Counted from the stretch's first letter, positions 1-9,857 are shown. The stretch is DNA of 64,000 bases from Aurantiacibacter odishensis (GCF_003605195.1 NZ_QYOS01000020.1:124001-188000); one strand, 5' to 3'. The notes: generated from the letters alone by a model not told the origin. Numbers and translations: made by a program.

Positions 1-564
1 GACGCTTTTCTGTCGGACGATGCACGCGCCTTTTTTGATGCTGTCACCACCGGTCTGGACGCGGCCGGCGTGAAATGGACCCGCGCCGAGAGCCTCGTGC
101 GCGGGCTGGACTATTATCGTCACACAGCGTTCGAATTCATTCCGGACGAAGGCTCCGCAGCGGCAGGCGCGCTGGGTTCGCAAAGCACGATCCTTGGCGG
201 CGGGCGCTACGATGGCCTGATGGATTCGCTCGGCGGCGCGCCGACGCCTGCCGTGGGCTGGGCGGCTGGTATCGAGCGGCTCGCAATGCTGGTGGGAGAG
301 AGGCGCGAAGTGCCGGCAGACGCCATTGTCGTGGTCGAGGATGACAGTCTGATTGCGCGGGGTGTTACGGCGCTGGGCAAACTGCGTGCCGCAGGAATGT
401 CGGCCGAGATGATTGCCAGCGGCAGCCCGCGCAAGCGCTTCGACAAGGCTGTGAAAGCGGGCGCGCTTGCCATTGTCGGCCTGTCACTTCGCGATGGTGC
501 AGAGAACGTGCGGATCAAGGCAGACGATGATGTGACCGCCCGTGTCGAGGCAGTTCTCAATTGA
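1..564 (+). CDS. hisS: Histidyl-tRNA synthetase, C-terminal part (5' end outside window)
   Basis: Charges tRNA-His with histidine in the cytoplasm. The frame is open from the first base and the visible 187 codons are the end of a class II synthetase. The motif [15 protein letters not shown], at about visible residues 32-46, is the HisS histidine-binding segment, and GGRYDGL plus [12 protein letters not shown] follow as the end of the catalytic core. The last 90 residues match an anticodon-binding domain (IVVVEDD, GLSLRDG). The TGA stop overlaps the TTG start of prfA, so translation of the two is probably coupled. A hisZ paralogue is the alternative, but the prfA-prmC context favours hisS. Confidence 0.9.
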   Translation, partial: DAFLSDDARAFFDAVTTGLDAAGVKWTRAESLVRGLDYYRHTAFEFIPDEGSAAAGALGSQSTILGGGRYDGLMDSLGGAPTPAVGWAAGIERLAMLVGERREVPADAIVVVEDDSLIARGVTALGKLRAAGMSAEMIASGSPRKRFDKAVKAGALAIVGLSLRDGAENVRIKADDDVTARVEAVLN

Positions 565-1628
565 CCATCCCAGCCGAACGCCTCCGCCAGATCGCCAACC
601 GTTTCGCCGAACTGGAGGCGAGGATGGCGTCGGGCCAGCTGGAGGGCGAGGAGTTTGTCCAGGCCAGCCGCGACTATGCCGAGCTGGAGCCGGTGGCGAA
701 GATCGCTGCCGAAGTCTCCGCCATGCGCGACGAGATCGCGGGGCTGGGCGACATGCTCTCCGACCCCGAAATGCGCGCCATGGCCGAGGAGGAACTCGCC
801 AGCCTCAAGAAGCAGTTGCCCGAAGCCGAGCGCAAGCTGGCGCTCGCCATGCTGCCGAAAGATAGCGCCGACCAGCGCCCCGCCATGCTGGAAATCCGCG
901 CCGGAACAGGCGGTGATGAGGCGGCGCTGTTCGCGGGCGACCTCTATCGCATGTACGAGAAATACGCCGCCGAGCAGGGCTGGAAAGTGGAGCCGGTCTC
1001 CATCGCCGCTGCAGACGTCGGCGGCTACAAGGAAGTGGTCGCCAACGTCACCGGCACCGGCGTGTTCGCCAAGCTGAAGTTCGAGAGCGGCGTCCACCGC
1101 GTGCAGCGCGTGCCCGTGACCGAGAGTGGCGGGCGTATCCACACCAGCGCGGCGACCGTGGCGGTGCTGCCGGAGCCGACCGAAGTCGACGTCTCACTCG
1201 ACGAGAACGACTTGCGCATCGACATCTACCGTTCCAGCGGGGCGGGTGGGCAGCACGTCAACACCACCGATTCCGCCGTGCGCATCACCCACGTGCCCAC
1301 CGGTATCGTGGTGGCGATGCAGGACGAGCGCAGCCAGCACAAGAACCGCGACAAGGCGATGAAAGTGCTGCGCGCGCGCCTTTATGAAAAGCGCCGCGAG
1401 GAAGCCCACGGGGCAGAGGCCGAGGCGCGCAAGGCGATGGTGGGCAGCGGCGACCGCTCCGAACGCATCCGCACCTACAACTTCCCGCAAGGCCGCGTCA
1501 CCGATCACCGCATCGGCCTGACCCTGCACAAGTTGCCCGAAGTGCTGGAAGGCACCGGCCTTGGCGAACTGATCGACGCACTGATTGCCGAGGACGAGGC
1601 GAAGCGCCTCGCGGCGATGGATGCGTGA
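561..1628 (+). CDS. prfA: Peptide chain release factor 1
   Basis: Recognises UAA and UAG stop codons on the ribosome and triggers peptidyl-tRNA hydrolysis. The 355 residues are full length. The GGQ hydrolysis motif lies at residues 229-231 within [16 protein letters not shown], and the RF1-type stop-codon tripeptide PVT is at about 185-187, which separates it from RF2. The start is a TTG overlapping the hisS stop (TTGA); the next gene, prmC, methylates the GGQ glutamine, a functional pairing seen in many bacteria. The stop overlaps the GTG start of prmC, so hisS, prfA and prmC look like one transcript. Confidence 0.97.
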   Translation: MTIPAERLRQIANRFAELEARMASGQLEGEEFVQASRDYAELEPVAKIAAEVSAMRDEIAGLGDMLSDPEMRAMAEEELASLKKQLPEAERKLALAMLPKDSADQRPAMLEIRAGTGGDEAALFAGDLYRMYEKYAAEQGWKVEPVSIAAADVGGYKEVVANVTGTGVFAKLKFESGVHRVQRVPVTESGGRIHTSAATVAVLPEPTEVDVSLDENDLRIDIYRSSGAGGQHVNTTDSAVRITHVPTGIVVAMQDERSQHKNRDKAMKVLRARLYEKRREEAHGAEAEARKAMVGSGDRSERIRTYNFPQGRVTDHRIGLTLHKLPEVLEGTGLGELIDALIAEDEAKRLAAMDA

Positions 1629-2476
1629 CAGTAGCTGAAGCCATCCGCGAGGCGGCGCAGCGCCTTGCCACCACCAGCGATACCGCGCGGCTGGATGCCG
1701 AATTGCTGATGGCCCACGCGCTGGGCTGCTCGCGCTCCGACGTGCTGCTGCGCCACATGCAGGCAGGCGCGCCCGAAGCCTTTGCCGCGCTGGTCGATCG
1801 CCGGGCCGCGCGCGAGCCTGTCGCCTACATTCTCGGCAACCAGGAGTTCTACGGCCTCGATCTCGCCGTTTCGCCTGCCGTCCTGATCCCGCGCGGGGAC
1901 AGCGAGGCCATCGTGCGCGCCGCTTTGGCGGCCGCGCCGGATGCGAAGCGCGTGCTGGACCTCGGCACCGGTTCGGGCGCGTTGCTGCTTGCGGTGCTCA
2001 GCGAGCTGCCGGGCGCACAGGGCATAGGCATCGACGCTTCTCCCGCCGCATTGGAGATCGCGCGCCAGAATGCGGACAGCCTCGGTCTTGCGGATAGGGC
2101 GGCGCTGCAGGCTGGCGACTGGACCAAGCCCGGCTGGGCGGACGATCTCGGCCGGTTCGACCTCGTCATCGCCAACCCGCCCTACGTCGAGGACGATGCG
2201 CGGCTCGACCCCGACGTGCGTGATTACGAACCCGCCAGCGCGCTGTTCTCCGGCCCCGAAGGGCTGGACGATTACCGCATAATCGTCCCCCAATTGCCGC
2301 GACTGTTGACAGAAACGGGCGTCGCCGTGCTCGAAATCGGGGCGAGCCAGGCAAGTGAAGTCTCCGAAATCGCACGCCAACACGGCTTTACCGCGACTGC
2401 ACACCGCGACCTTGGAGGGCGCGACAGGGCGCTGGAATTGCGATTAGCACTTGGCAAAGGCGAATCGAGTAGCTAA
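1625..2476 (+). CDS. prmC: Release factor glutamine methyltransferase
   Basis: Methylates the glutamine of the GGQ motif in release factors using S-adenosylmethionine. The 283-residue protein has an N-terminal helical domain, a Rossmann methyltransferase fold with the glycine-rich SAM loop DLGTGSGAL at about 112-120, and the NPPY catalytic motif at 184-187 (ANPPYVEDD) that contacts the target amide. It starts with GTG inside the last codons of prfA, a four-base overlap. The family is usually 280-290 residues, so it appears intact. Confidence 0.96.
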   Translation: MTVAEAIREAAQRLATTSDTARLDAELLMAHALGCSRSDVLLRHMQAGAPEAFAALVDRRAAREPVAYILGNQEFYGLDLAVSPAVLIPRGDSEAIVRAALAAAPDAKRVLDLGTGSGALLLAVLSELPGAQGIGIDASPAALEIARQNADSLGLADRAALQAGDWTKPGWADDLGRFDLVIANPPYVEDDARLDPDVRDYEPASALFSGPEGLDDYRIIVPQLPRLLTETGVAVLEIGASQASEVSEIARQHGFTATAHRDLGGRDRALELRLALGKGESSS

Positions 2477-2534
2477 CTCTTGCATCAGGTCGACGGCGCA
2501 GGGCGCTGGACCAAACTCCAACATTTGCCATTCC

Positions 2535-2638
2535 AGCGGGACGGTTCCCGCTCGCAAGCATGCAGATGATGGGACGTAAATGCCTCGTGACGGGGGTGTA
2601 ACCACGAGGGGTCATATGGCGATGCGGCACAAGGCCGC
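2535..2638 (+). promoter_or_regulatory. Structured leader of the DUF4167 gene (three hairpins)
   Basis: The 188-base gap between prmC and the next gene contains three perfect inverted repeats. AGCGGGA/TCCCGCT lies at 2535-2552 with a 4-base loop. CCTCGTG/CACGAGG lies at 2583-2609 with a 13-base loop. GCGGC/GCCGC lies at 2624-2638 with a 5-base loop. None is followed by a T run, so they are not obvious terminators. The last ends about ten bases before the GAGGAAG ribosome-binding site. I infer a folded 5' untranslated region; no known riboswitch class was recognised. Confidence 0.45.
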
Positions 2639-2664
2639 AGCCAGATTGAGGAAGTGAAGTTCCC

Positions 2665-3402
2665 TTGAATAGCAATCGAAACAACAATCGTCGTCGCGGC
2701 CGCGGTAACAATCGTGGTGGAGGCGGTGGTGGTGGAAACCAGTCCAACCGCATCGATTCCCGCGCACGGGGCAATGCCCCGCAGATGCTGGACAAGTACA
2801 AGAAGCTGGCTCACGAAGCCTCCTTGAACGACGACCGGGTGCAGACCGAGTACTACCTGCAGTTCGCGGATCACTATTTCCGGGTGATTGCCGACGCCAA
2901 GGCGCAGAAGGACGAGGCCCAGGCCAAGCGCAACGCAGAGCGCGGGCAGGACAATTCCGACGACGACGATGATGATGACGACGACAACAATGACGATCGC
3001 GGCAACCGCTCGCAGGATCGGCAGAAGGGTCGACAGGATCGTCGGGGCAGGAACACCAGCCGACGTGACGATTCCGATTTTGAGGAGGGCCACGAAGGCC
3101 AGCCCGGCGATCAGGAAGACGACGACAACCCGTTCATCAAGCAGGACAAGCCGAAGAAGGCACGCAAGCCTGCAGCCCGCAAGCGCAAGTCCGACAGCGA
3201 AGATGCGGTGAATGACGACGGCGGGCTCGATCCCAGCATGTTGCCGCCGGCCATAGCCCGCAGCTCGCAAGGCGATGACGACGGCGATGAGGCTGAAGAA
3301 AAGCCGCGCCGCAAGACGACGCGTTCGCGCCGCAAGCCTTCGGACGATAGCAATAACGATGGCAGCGAAGACGGCGGGGAAGCGCTCGAAGCGGTCAACT
3401 GA
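2665..3402 (+). CDS. DUF4167 domain protein, strongly charged
   Basis: Function unknown; the family is conserved in alphaproteobacteria. The 245 residues start with a basic, Arg/Gly/Asn-rich tail (RRRGRGNNRGGGGGGG) followed by the DUF4167 core at about residues 35-85 (ARGNAPQMLDKYKKLAHEAS, then LQFADHYFRVIAD). The remainder is a low-complexity polyelectrolyte with a run of Asp at about 95-105 and alternating Lys/Arg and Asp/Glu blocks. The basic RGG-like start suggests RNA binding, which is inference. The start is TTG with GAGGAAG upstream, and it follows a structured leader. Confidence 0.85.
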   Translation: MNSNRNNNRRRGRGNNRGGGGGGGNQSNRIDSRARGNAPQMLDKYKKLAHEASLNDDRVQTEYYLQFADHYFRVIADAKAQKDEAQAKRNAERGQDNSDDDDDDDDDNNDDRGNRSQDRQKGRQDRRGRNTSRRDDSDFEEGHEGQPGDQEDDDNPFIKQDKPKKARKPAARKRKSDSEDAVNDDGGLDPSMLPPAIARSSQGDDDGDEAEEKPRRKTTRSRRKPSDDSNNDGSEDGGEALEAVN

Positions 3403-3449
3403 CCGCTCAAGTACCGGGACGGAATTCTACGCGGCAGGAAGCGACAGCA

Positions 3450-5042
3450 ATGGCCAGCGGGCATTCCGTCTTGAACCATATTGAAAACCGTCCCCGCATC
3501 GCCGCGCTCGCGCTCGGTCTGCTGGCGGCGACCGGATTCCAACCGCTAGGATTCTGGCCAGTCGCCCTGCTGGCCGTCGGCCTGTTCGCCTTGCTCGTCG
3601 CGCGAGCCGCCACCCCGCTGCGCGCGCTCGGCCTGGGCTGGCTGTTCGGGTTCACCCATTTCACGCTGGGCAACAACTGGATCGCCTCGGCCTTCACCCA
3701 CCAGTCGGAAATGCCCGCCATTCTCGGCTGGGCGGCGGTGCCGCTGTTGGCGGTCTACCTCGCGGTCTATCCCGCGCTCGCGGCCATGCTGGCGAGGCTT
3801 CTGGTGCGCACTGGTGGGGCGTGGTCTTTCGCCCTCCTGTTCTCGGGCACGTGGATCGTGACAGAGTGGATGCGCGGCTGGGTGTTCACCGGCTATTCGT
3901 GGAACCCGCTTGGCATGGTGCTGCTCGGCCCGTTCGACCGCCCCGGCATCGCCGCGCTTTCACCCCTCATGGGCACCTATGCCTTGTCCGGCCTCGCCGT
4001 CCTGCTGGGATGCGGGGTGGTCCTGCTGCTGCGAGAGCGCAACTGGCTGGCGAGCGGCGCGGTGGCCGTGCTGCTGGCGCTGGCGATGTATTGGCCCGCA
4101 GGTGCGGCGCGCGAGGGCATCTTGCCCGTCACCATCGCAAAGCCCGACATCCCGCAGGACGCGATCAGCGATCCGCGCTTTTATGAGGCGAACTACATGC
4201 GCCTTGCCGAGCTTTCCCCGCGCATCGACGACAGCAGCGAGCCGCGACTGGTGCTGTGGCCGGAATCGGGGATGGCGGATTACCTGCGCGAGGGATACCC
4301 GCAGCGCTATTACGATCGCACCACGGCGCTGGGCGACCCAGCCTATGCGCGTCGCCGCCTCGGCGCGACCGTAGGCGATGACAGCGCGCTGATGACGGGC
4401 GCGGTGGACCTTGAGATCGGCGCTGACGAGACCGGCTTCGTGCGCGCCCTGGGTGCCCGCAACGCGGTGACGGCGTTGAGTGCCGATGGCGAGATCATCG
4501 GCAGCTATGCCAAGGCGCACCTCGTGCCTTACGGCGAATACCTGCCCCTGCGCGGCATTCTCGAACCGCTGGGCCTGTCGCGGCTGGTAGCAGGCACGAT
4601 CGACTTCTGGCCCGGCCCCGGTCCGCGCACGCTGGACCTTGGCGAGTTCGGCAGGGCGGGCATCCAGATCTGCTACGAGATCGCCTTCCCGGGACAGGTA
4701 GTGGACCGCGAGGACCGGCCTGAATTTATCTTCAACCCGTCGAGCGAGGCGTGGTTCGGCTCTTTCGCGCCGCCTCAGTTCATGGCCCAGTCCCGCATGC
4801 GCGCGATCGAGGAAGGGCTACCTGTCCTGCGCGCCACGAACAGCGGCATCAGCGGCGTGATCGATGCGCGCGGCGTCGTGCGGCAGCATCTCGGGCGCGG
4901 CGAGCCGGGACGGATCGATGCCGTGGTGCCTCCGCCAGCAGATCCCACGCTTTTCGCGCAGCTGGGCAATGGTCTTTCGATTGTCTGGGCACTTTTGCTG
5001 CTGCTGGCGGGTTTGGTTGCCACACGCCGCCGGGCCAGTTAG
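3450..5042 (+). CDS. lnt: Apolipoprotein N-acyltransferase
   Basis: Adds the third acyl chain to the N-terminal cysteine of lipoproteins in the inner membrane. The 530-residue protein has about six N-terminal membrane segments (residues 12-220), a periplasmic nitrilase-like domain and a final membrane helix near 505-525. The catalytic triad is visible: Glu272 in LWPESG, Lys355 in YAKAHLVPYGEYLP and Cys408 in GIQICYEIAFPG. The 47-base gap after the DUF4167 gene and 50-base gap before metK suggest one transcript. The window encodes several lipoproteins that would be its substrates. Confidence 0.96.
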   Translation: MASGHSVLNHIENRPRIAALALGLLAATGFQPLGFWPVALLAVGLFALLVARAATPLRALGLGWLFGFTHFTLGNNWIASAFTHQSEMPAILGWAAVPLLAVYLAVYPALAAMLARLLVRTGGAWSFALLFSGTWIVTEWMRGWVFTGYSWNPLGMVLLGPFDRPGIAALSPLMGTYALSGLAVLLGCGVVLLLRERNWLASGAVAVLLALAMYWPAGAAREGILPVTIAKPDIPQDAISDPRFYEANYMRLAELSPRIDDSSEPRLVLWPESGMADYLREGYPQRYYDRTTALGDPAYARRRLGATVGDDSALMTGAVDLEIGADETGFVRALGARNAVTALSADGEIIGSYAKAHLVPYGEYLPLRGILEPLGLSRLVAGTIDFWPGPGPRTLDLGEFGRAGIQICYEIAFPGQVVDREDRPEFIFNPSSEAWFGSFAPPQFMAQSRMRAIEEGLPVLRATNSGISGVIDARGVVRQHLGRGEPGRIDAVVPPPADPTLFAQLGNGLSIVWALLLLLAGLVATRRRAS

Positions 5043-5092
5043 AGCCGCGCCCAAAGACACACGCGAGTTAAGAAGAGAAGGCAATCTCCAAC

Positions 5093-6301
5093 ATGCGCCG
5101 ATCCTATCTGTTCACGTCCGAGTCCGTTTCCGAAGGCCACCCCGATAAGGTTTCCGACCAGATTTCCGATGCCATCGTCGACCTCTTCCTCGCCAAGGAT
5201 CCTGAGGCGCGCGTTGCCTGCGAGACGCTGACGACGACGCAGCGCGTGGTGCTGGCTGGCGAAATCCGCGGCAAGGGCATCATCGAGGGTGACAAGTGGG
5301 CACCGGGTGTCGAGAAGGAAATCGAGGACACCGTGCGCGGTGTGGTAAAGGACATTGGCTATGCGCAGGAAGGCTTCCACTGGGAAACGCTGACGTTCGA
5401 GAACTTCCTCCACGGCCAGAGCGCCCACATCGCGCAGGGCGTCGATGCCAGCGGCAACAAGGATGAAGGCGCGGGCGACCAGGGCATCATGTTCGGCTTC
5501 GCCTGCAACGAAACGCCGGACCTGATGCCGGCGACCATCGACTACAGCCACAAGATCCTCCAGCAGATGGCGACCGATCGCAAGAACGGCACCGCCCCGT
5601 TCCTGGAGCCGGACAGCAAGAGCCAGGTCACGCTGCGTTACGAGAACGGCAGGCCCGTTGCCTGCACCGCCGTGGTCGTCTCCACGCAGCACGCGCCAGG
5701 CTATGACGAGGGCGAAAAGGAGGCCGAGTTGCGCGCCTACGTAAAAGGCGTTGTCGGCAAGATCCTGCCCGATGGCTTCATCTCGGACGCGACGCAGTGG
5801 CACATCAACCCGACCGGCACCTTCGTGATCGGCGGCCCCGATGGCGACGCTGGCCTCACCGGGCGCAAGATCATCGTGGATACCTATGGCGGCGCGGCTC
5901 CGCACGGCGGCGGCGCTTTCAGCGGAAAGGACCCGACCAAGGTTGACCGCAGTGCAGCCTACATCACCCGTTACCTCGCGAAGAACGTCGTCGCGGCTGG
6001 CCTTGCCACCAAGTGCACGATCCAGATCGCCTATGCCATCGGCGTGTCGCAGCCGTTGTCGCTCTATGTCGACACCCACGGCACCGGCACCGTTGCCGAC
6101 GACCAGATCGAGGATGCCATTCGCGGGATCGAGAAGCTGGGCGGGCTGACCCCGCGCGGCATCCGCACGCACCTTGGCCTCAACAAGCCGATCTACCGCG
6201 GCAGCGCCGCCTACGGCCACTTCGGCCGGACGGCAGAAGGCGACCTGTTCCCGTGGGAACGCACCGACCTTGCCGCCGACCTGAAGGCGGCGCTCTCGTA
6301 A
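5093..6301 (+). CDS. metK: S-adenosylmethionine synthase
   Basis: Makes S-adenosylmethionine from methionine and ATP. The 402 residues match the family length. The N-terminal [19 protein letters not shown] carries ATP and metal ligands, [12 protein letters not shown] is the conserved middle signature, and the phosphate-loop motif [16 protein letters not shown] is present. The ribosome-binding region is AGAGAAGG. The 50 bases upstream are too short for the larger SAM riboswitches, although GAGA/TCTC can form a small stem just before the start. Confidence 0.97.
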   Translation: MRRSYLFTSESVSEGHPDKVSDQISDAIVDLFLAKDPEARVACETLTTTQRVVLAGEIRGKGIIEGDKWAPGVEKEIEDTVRGVVKDIGYAQEGFHWETLTFENFLHGQSAHIAQGVDASGNKDEGAGDQGIMFGFACNETPDLMPATIDYSHKILQQMATDRKNGTAPFLEPDSKSQVTLRYENGRPVACTAVVVSTQHAPGYDEGEKEAELRAYVKGVVGKILPDGFISDATQWHINPTGTFVIGGPDGDAGLTGRKIIVDTYGGAAPHGGGAFSGKDPTKVDRSAAYITRYLAKNVVAAGLATKCTIQIAYAIGVSQPLSLYVDTHGTGTVADDQIEDAIRGIEKLGGLTPRGIRTHLGLNKPIYRGSAAYGHFGRTAEGDLFPWERTDLAADLKAALS

Positions 6302-6313
6302 GGGCCTGACGGC

Positions 6314-7576
6314 GTGAGCGTTTCGGGCACCGCCCTTACCGCCGCGCCTTCGTCCAAAAGGCGCATCACCGCGCTCGACGCATTGCGAGGTGTGGCGGTC
6401 ATCGGCATCGTGCCAATGAACGTCATCGCCTTCTCGATGCCCGCCAATGCCTATCTGAACCCGCGCGTATGGGGAGGCACTGATCCGCTGGAAGTGGCGA
6501 TGTGGGCGATCAGCTTCGTCCTTGTCGAAGACAAGTTCCGCGCGCTTTTCGCGATGATGTTCGGCGCAGGGATAGCCATCCTGCTCGGCAAGGCCAGCGA
6601 CCACCCGCTGCGCGCCCACTACGCCCGCATGGTGGTGCTGCTGGCCATCGGCCTCGCGCACGCCGTGGTGCTGGCCAACAACGACGTGCTGCGCATCTAC
6701 GCCACCTGCGGACTGCTGCTGCCGCTGGCGGTGAACTGGCCGGTCAGGCGCCTACTGTGGGCGGCTGGCCTGCTGATCGCCGGGCAACTCGCGGTGTCGG
6801 GCTACTTCGCCTGGGGCTGGCTGGATTACTGGTACCAGCGGGTGAGTGGCCTGACGTTCGATCTTGCGCCGCTGGACTTGGCGGAGCGCACATACGGCGG
6901 CCATCCCGATACCACCGCTGCTTCTCTGGCTCGCGGGCAGGAGGGGCTGGGCGAGCGACTGGTGCGGCGCGTGTCCGATCCGATGCTGCAAGTCCGCTTC
7001 ATCGTCGCCTCCATTCCATCGGCGCTCGCCTCCATGCTGCTGGGCGTGGCGCTTTGGCGCGGCGGCCTGCTGGCAGGCGAGTGGGAGCCACGGCGCGCCC
7101 TGCGGTTGGCGCGTGCCTGCTGTGTGGTGAGCGTGCCTGTGCTAATCGCCCTGGCGGCGTGGTCGATCCTTTCCGGCTTCGACCCCATCGTCACCGCGGC
7201 CAACGCGCTCGTTTGGTCCGCCCCGTTCGATATCATGCTGGGCACCGGTTACGCCGCGCTCGCCATGGCGCTGTTCGGCGGCGCGCTGAGAGACCATCGT
7301 GCCACCCGCCTGCTGGCCGCCGCCGGGCGCATGGCGCTGACGAACTACCTCGCTACCAGCGTGATTTTCGCCGCGCTGTTCGCGGGCTGGGGCCTCGGCC
7401 TGTTCGGAGAGGTGTCGCGCGGCGAGGCGCTGCTCCTCGCGCTCATTCCCATCGCTGCCATGCTGACATGGTCTTTCCCGTGGCTCGCCCGTTTCCGGCA
7501 GGGTCCTGCGGAATGGGCATGGCGCAGCCTCGCCAGCCTCAAGCGCCTTCCGATACGGCGGGAACGGGCACCCTGA
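6314..7576 (+). CDS. DUF418 (YeiB-like) multispanning membrane protein
   Basis: Function not established. The 420-residue protein begins after about 15 residues with RRITALDALRGVAVIGIVPM, the LD-x-LRG-x-A signature shared by DUF418/YeiB proteins and related acyltransferase-like membrane proteins. About ten hydrophobic segments follow, and a DUF418 C-terminal region is seen at LAAAGRMALTNYLATSVIF. It starts with GTG twelve bases after the metK stop, so it is probably read on the metK transcript. Its 3' end overlaps the convergent MFS gene by 38 bases. Confidence 0.85.
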   Translation: MSVSGTALTAAPSSKRRITALDALRGVAVIGIVPMNVIAFSMPANAYLNPRVWGGTDPLEVAMWAISFVLVEDKFRALFAMMFGAGIAILLGKASDHPLRAHYARMVVLLAIGLAHAVVLANNDVLRIYATCGLLLPLAVNWPVRRLLWAAGLLIAGQLAVSGYFAWGWLDYWYQRVSGLTFDLAPLDLAERTYGGHPDTTAASLARGQEGLGERLVRRVSDPMLQVRFIVASIPSALASMLLGVALWRGGLLAGEWEPRRALRLARACCVVSVPVLIALAAWSILSGFDPIVTAANALVWSAPFDIMLGTGYAALAMALFGGALRDHRATRLLAAAGRMALTNYLATSVIFAALFAGWGLGLFGEVSRGEALLLALIPIAAMLTWSFPWLARFRQGPAEWAWRSLASLKRLPIRRERAP

Positions 7577-8822
7577 CCCGCTCCATGTCGCCCGCCAGCT
7601 TGCGCGCGGCGAGGAAATAGTGCGCCGATGCCCAGACGTAGGCGAGGCCGGTGATCGCCATTGCCGTCGCCAGCCCGCGCGCGGGGCCTTGCGAGATGGC
7701 GAAGCTGTCGCTCATCCAGCCCAACAGCAGCGGACCCAGCCCGCCCGCAATGCCATAGACCACGTTGAGCAGCGCCACGGTGGTGGCGCGCATGCGCGGG
7801 TGCATCAGGTTCTGGATGGTGGCGAAGGTGATGCCGAGATAGCCGAAGTTGAGGAACGTCGCGATCCCCACCAGCGCCAGCAGCAGGATGAGGCTCTCCT
7901 GCCAGATGGCGAGCGCGTAGATCGGACCGCCCACCAGCAGCATAACCGCCGGAATCAGGGCATAGGCCGCCGGGTTGCCCGGCCCCCAACGGTCCCCCAT
8001 CCACCCGCAGGCCACGACGGACAGCGCGGCGGGCAGGCTGGCGATAAGCCCGGTGTAAAGCCCGGCCTCTCCCAGCGCGAGATCGAACTCGCGGATCATC
8101 AGCGAGGTGAAGAAGTAATTGAGGCCGAAGCCGAACATCGCGGCGAGGGCAGAGCCGATCACGAGGTTGCGCGCGCTCGGCAGCACGAACAGCCGATAGA
8201 GCACGGCGGAGATCGGCGGCACCTCGTCCCCCGCGCCCGGATCGTGCTGGCCGCGCCGCGGCTCCGCCACGAAAAGGAAGGCGATCACCGATAGGATCAG
8301 GCCCGGCACGGCGGCGATCAGGAAGGTCATGCGCCAGTCAAACTCCTGCGCGATCCACCCGCCACCTACGAAGCCGACGAAGGCCCCTACCGGCGGTGCC
8401 AGCATCAGCACGGAGAGCGCGAGGCCCCGCTTCGTGGCCGGGAAATAGTCCGCCAGCACCGACTGGTTGCCGGGCAGACCGAACGCTTCGCCAAGCCCCA
8501 CGCCCACTCGGGCCACAAGCAACTGCGCCCAACTTCCCGCCAGTCCGCAGGCGGCGGTGGCGACGGACCAGACGGCGGTACCGAGCGAGATGAGGGTGAG
8601 GCGGCGCTTGCGCTCCGCCAGCCGCGCGGCGGCGATGCCCACGCCGATGTACATGAGCGCAAAGGCCATGCCCATCAGCGAGACCTGCGTGTCCGACAGG
8701 CCGAACTCGGCCTTCACCGGCTCCACCAGCACGTTCACCACGATGCGGTCGATAAAGCCCACGGTACTCACCCCGGTCAGGACGACCAGTGCCAGCCACG
8801 GCGATGTGCTGCGTGATTTCAT
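7539..8822 (-). CDS. MFS transporter
   Basis: A 427-residue major facilitator protein with about twelve membrane segments. The loop 2-3 motif GIAAARLAERKRRLTL resembles motif A of drug/proton antiporters and spinster-like carriers. The start at 8822 is preferred over an upstream in-frame codon because GGAGAGGAC lies directly before the ATG. It follows two small membrane genes and a GbsR/MarR-type regulator on the same strand, but a terminator-like hairpin in the 81-base gap may limit read-through. The substrate cannot be deduced. Confidence 0.88.
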   Translation of the reverse strand: MKSRSTSPWLALVVLTGVSTVGFIDRIVVNVLVEPVKAEFGLSDTQVSLMGMAFALMYIGVGIAAARLAERKRRLTLISLGTAVWSVATAACGLAGSWAQLLVARVGVGLGEAFGLPGNQSVLADYFPATKRGLALSVLMLAPPVGAFVGFVGGGWIAQEFDWRMTFLIAAVPGLILSVIAFLFVAEPRRGQHDPGAGDEVPPISAVLYRLFVLPSARNLVIGSALAAMFGFGLNYFFTSLMIREFDLALGEAGLYTGLIASLPAALSVVACGWMGDRWGPGNPAAYALIPAVMLLVGGPIYALAIWQESLILLLALVGIATFLNFGYLGITFATIQNLMHPRMRATTVALLNVVYGIAGGLGPLLLGWMSDSFAISQGPARGLATAMAITGLAYVWASAHYFLAARKLAGDMERVRVPVPAVSEGA

Positions 8823-8844
8823 GTCCTCTCCCCGCAAAGAGGCA

Positions 8845-8878
8845 TAAACGAAAACGGCGGCCCCGCAATGGAGCCGCC
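8845..8878 (-). terminator. Probable intrinsic terminator upstream of the MFS gene
   Basis: On the minus strand GGCGGC/GCCGCC forms a 6-base-pair stem with an 11-base loop, followed by GTTTTCGTTT. It sits after the 124-residue membrane protein gene and before the MFS gene, so the latter may need its own promoter or partial read-through. Confidence 0.5.
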
Positions 8879-8903
8879 ATTTCAACGCGGTGGAGTTTGC
8901 CCG

Positions 8904-9278
8904 TCAGGCGATCTTCGCGCCGTGGTTCTCGCGCACCCAGCGGCCCACCTTGCGGCCGTAGCGGGCGATCATCTGCATGTTGAAGAAGTGCCAGCAGCCC
9001 AGCACCAGTACGGCAAGACCCACCTTGGTGGCGACGAAGCGGATGGCTTCGGCTAGCGTCGTCGGCTCGCTGCCGAGGCTGATGGTCAGCAGGATGAAGC
9101 CGACGTTGACGAGGTAGAACCCCACCACCAGCAGGTGATTGGTGCTGCGCGCCAGCACCTCGTCGTGGCCGAAGCAGTCGACCAGGAACACCTCCCCGTT
9201 GACGCTCAGCGTGCGCGCCACCCAGCCGGTGAGGGCAATGGCGATGAAGAGATAGGCGAAATAGCTCAGTTCGGTCAT
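8904..9278 (-). CDS. Small integral membrane protein, unknown function
   Basis: A 124-residue protein with three predicted membrane helices at about residues 4-22, 48-68 and 85-103, joined by short charged loops (VDCFGHDEVLARSTNHLL), ending in a basic tail (RYGRKVGRWVRENHG). The start at 9278 is supported by AGGAGAAG eight bases upstream. I do not recognise a named domain. It begins 14 bases after the upstream membrane gene ends, so both belong to the operon headed by the GbsR/MarR-type regulator. Confidence 0.75.
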   Translation of the reverse strand: MTELSYFAYLFIAIALTGWVARTLSVNGEVFLVDCFGHDEVLARSTNHLLVVGFYLVNVGFILLTISLGSEPTTLAEAIRFVATKVGLAVLVLGCWHFFNMQMIARYGRKVGRWVRENHGAKIA

Positions 9279-9292
9279 CGTGCTTCTCCTGC

Positions 9293-9832
9293 TCAGTAAA
9301 TCATGTCGTGGTAGGGGTTGGTGGGTGGATCCGGATCGTCGCCACGAGACGGGCGGACCAGGGCATCGCGATGACGTCCCCAAACGCATCCGCTAGCCAA
9401 TCCAGCCAAAAGGCCGTGGATGGTGGCGAGCGTAGCAAGTCCGAAACTTCCGGTGCTGCTCCAGCAGTAACCAAAGGCAATCAACGGCCCGAGTGCTCCG
9501 AATATTTTCATGTAGACGCTAACGCGCTCTCGATTTAGCCGCTTGAGCGCCCAAGTGATTGGCGCGCCAACGAAAAGCATGGCGAACAAGGTAATTTCTG
9601 CGGCTGTCAAGAACGGTGCGAGACTGAACAGTGCCATTCCGAAGCCGACACCTGTTTCGCCCTGCGCGATACCGCTGAACAACAAGACAGGGGCTGCGAC
9701 GAAAAGAAAGAAGGCGCTACCCGCAAGCCCACCAAAGGCGACTGTCAGCGTGAGCGCGAAGAGGTCTGCAAGGAGGTTGCTATCGGGAATTTCTGTAGAA
9801 TCAGAAATCTCTCTGCGTGGATCGGCAGTCAT
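9293..9832 (-). CDS. Membrane protein with four to five helices, unknown function
   Basis: A 179-residue protein. After a polar N-terminus (about 20 residues) there are hydrophobic segments near 25-50, 65-95 and 110-145, and the C-terminus is charged and Pro-rich (SRGDDPDPPTNPYHD). No family recognised. The start is supported by GGAAGGA nine bases upstream and lies 25 bases after the regulator stop, so co-transcription is likely. A perfect palindrome identical in its arms to one in the regulator promoter lies inside its first 15 codons, at 9789-9808. Confidence 0.75.
   Translation of the reverse strand: MTADPRREISDSTEIPDSNLLADLFALTLTVAFGGLAGSAFFLFVAAPVLLFSGIAQGETGVGFGMALFSLAPFLTAAEITLFAMLFVGAPITWALKRLNRERVSVYMKIFGALGPLIAFGYCWSSTGSFGLATLATIHGLLAGLASGCVWGRHRDALVRPSRGDDPDPPTNPYHDMIY
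9789..9808. promoter_or_regulatory. Second copy of the ATTTCTG-N6-CAGAAAT palindrome
   Basis: The 7-base arms ATTTCTG and CAGAAAT with a 6-base spacer are identical to the element at 10429-10448. This copy is inside the 5' coding part of the membrane gene downstream of the regulator, about 640 bases away. It may be an auxiliary operator for the same regulator. Confidence 0.55.
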
Positions 9833-9857
9833 GGCAGTTGATCCTTCCTGGCTGGAG

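Noticed and set aside
5043..5092. Riboswitch before metK
   Set aside because: Only 50 bases are available and they show one 4-base-pair stem; no SAM aptamer motif is visible.
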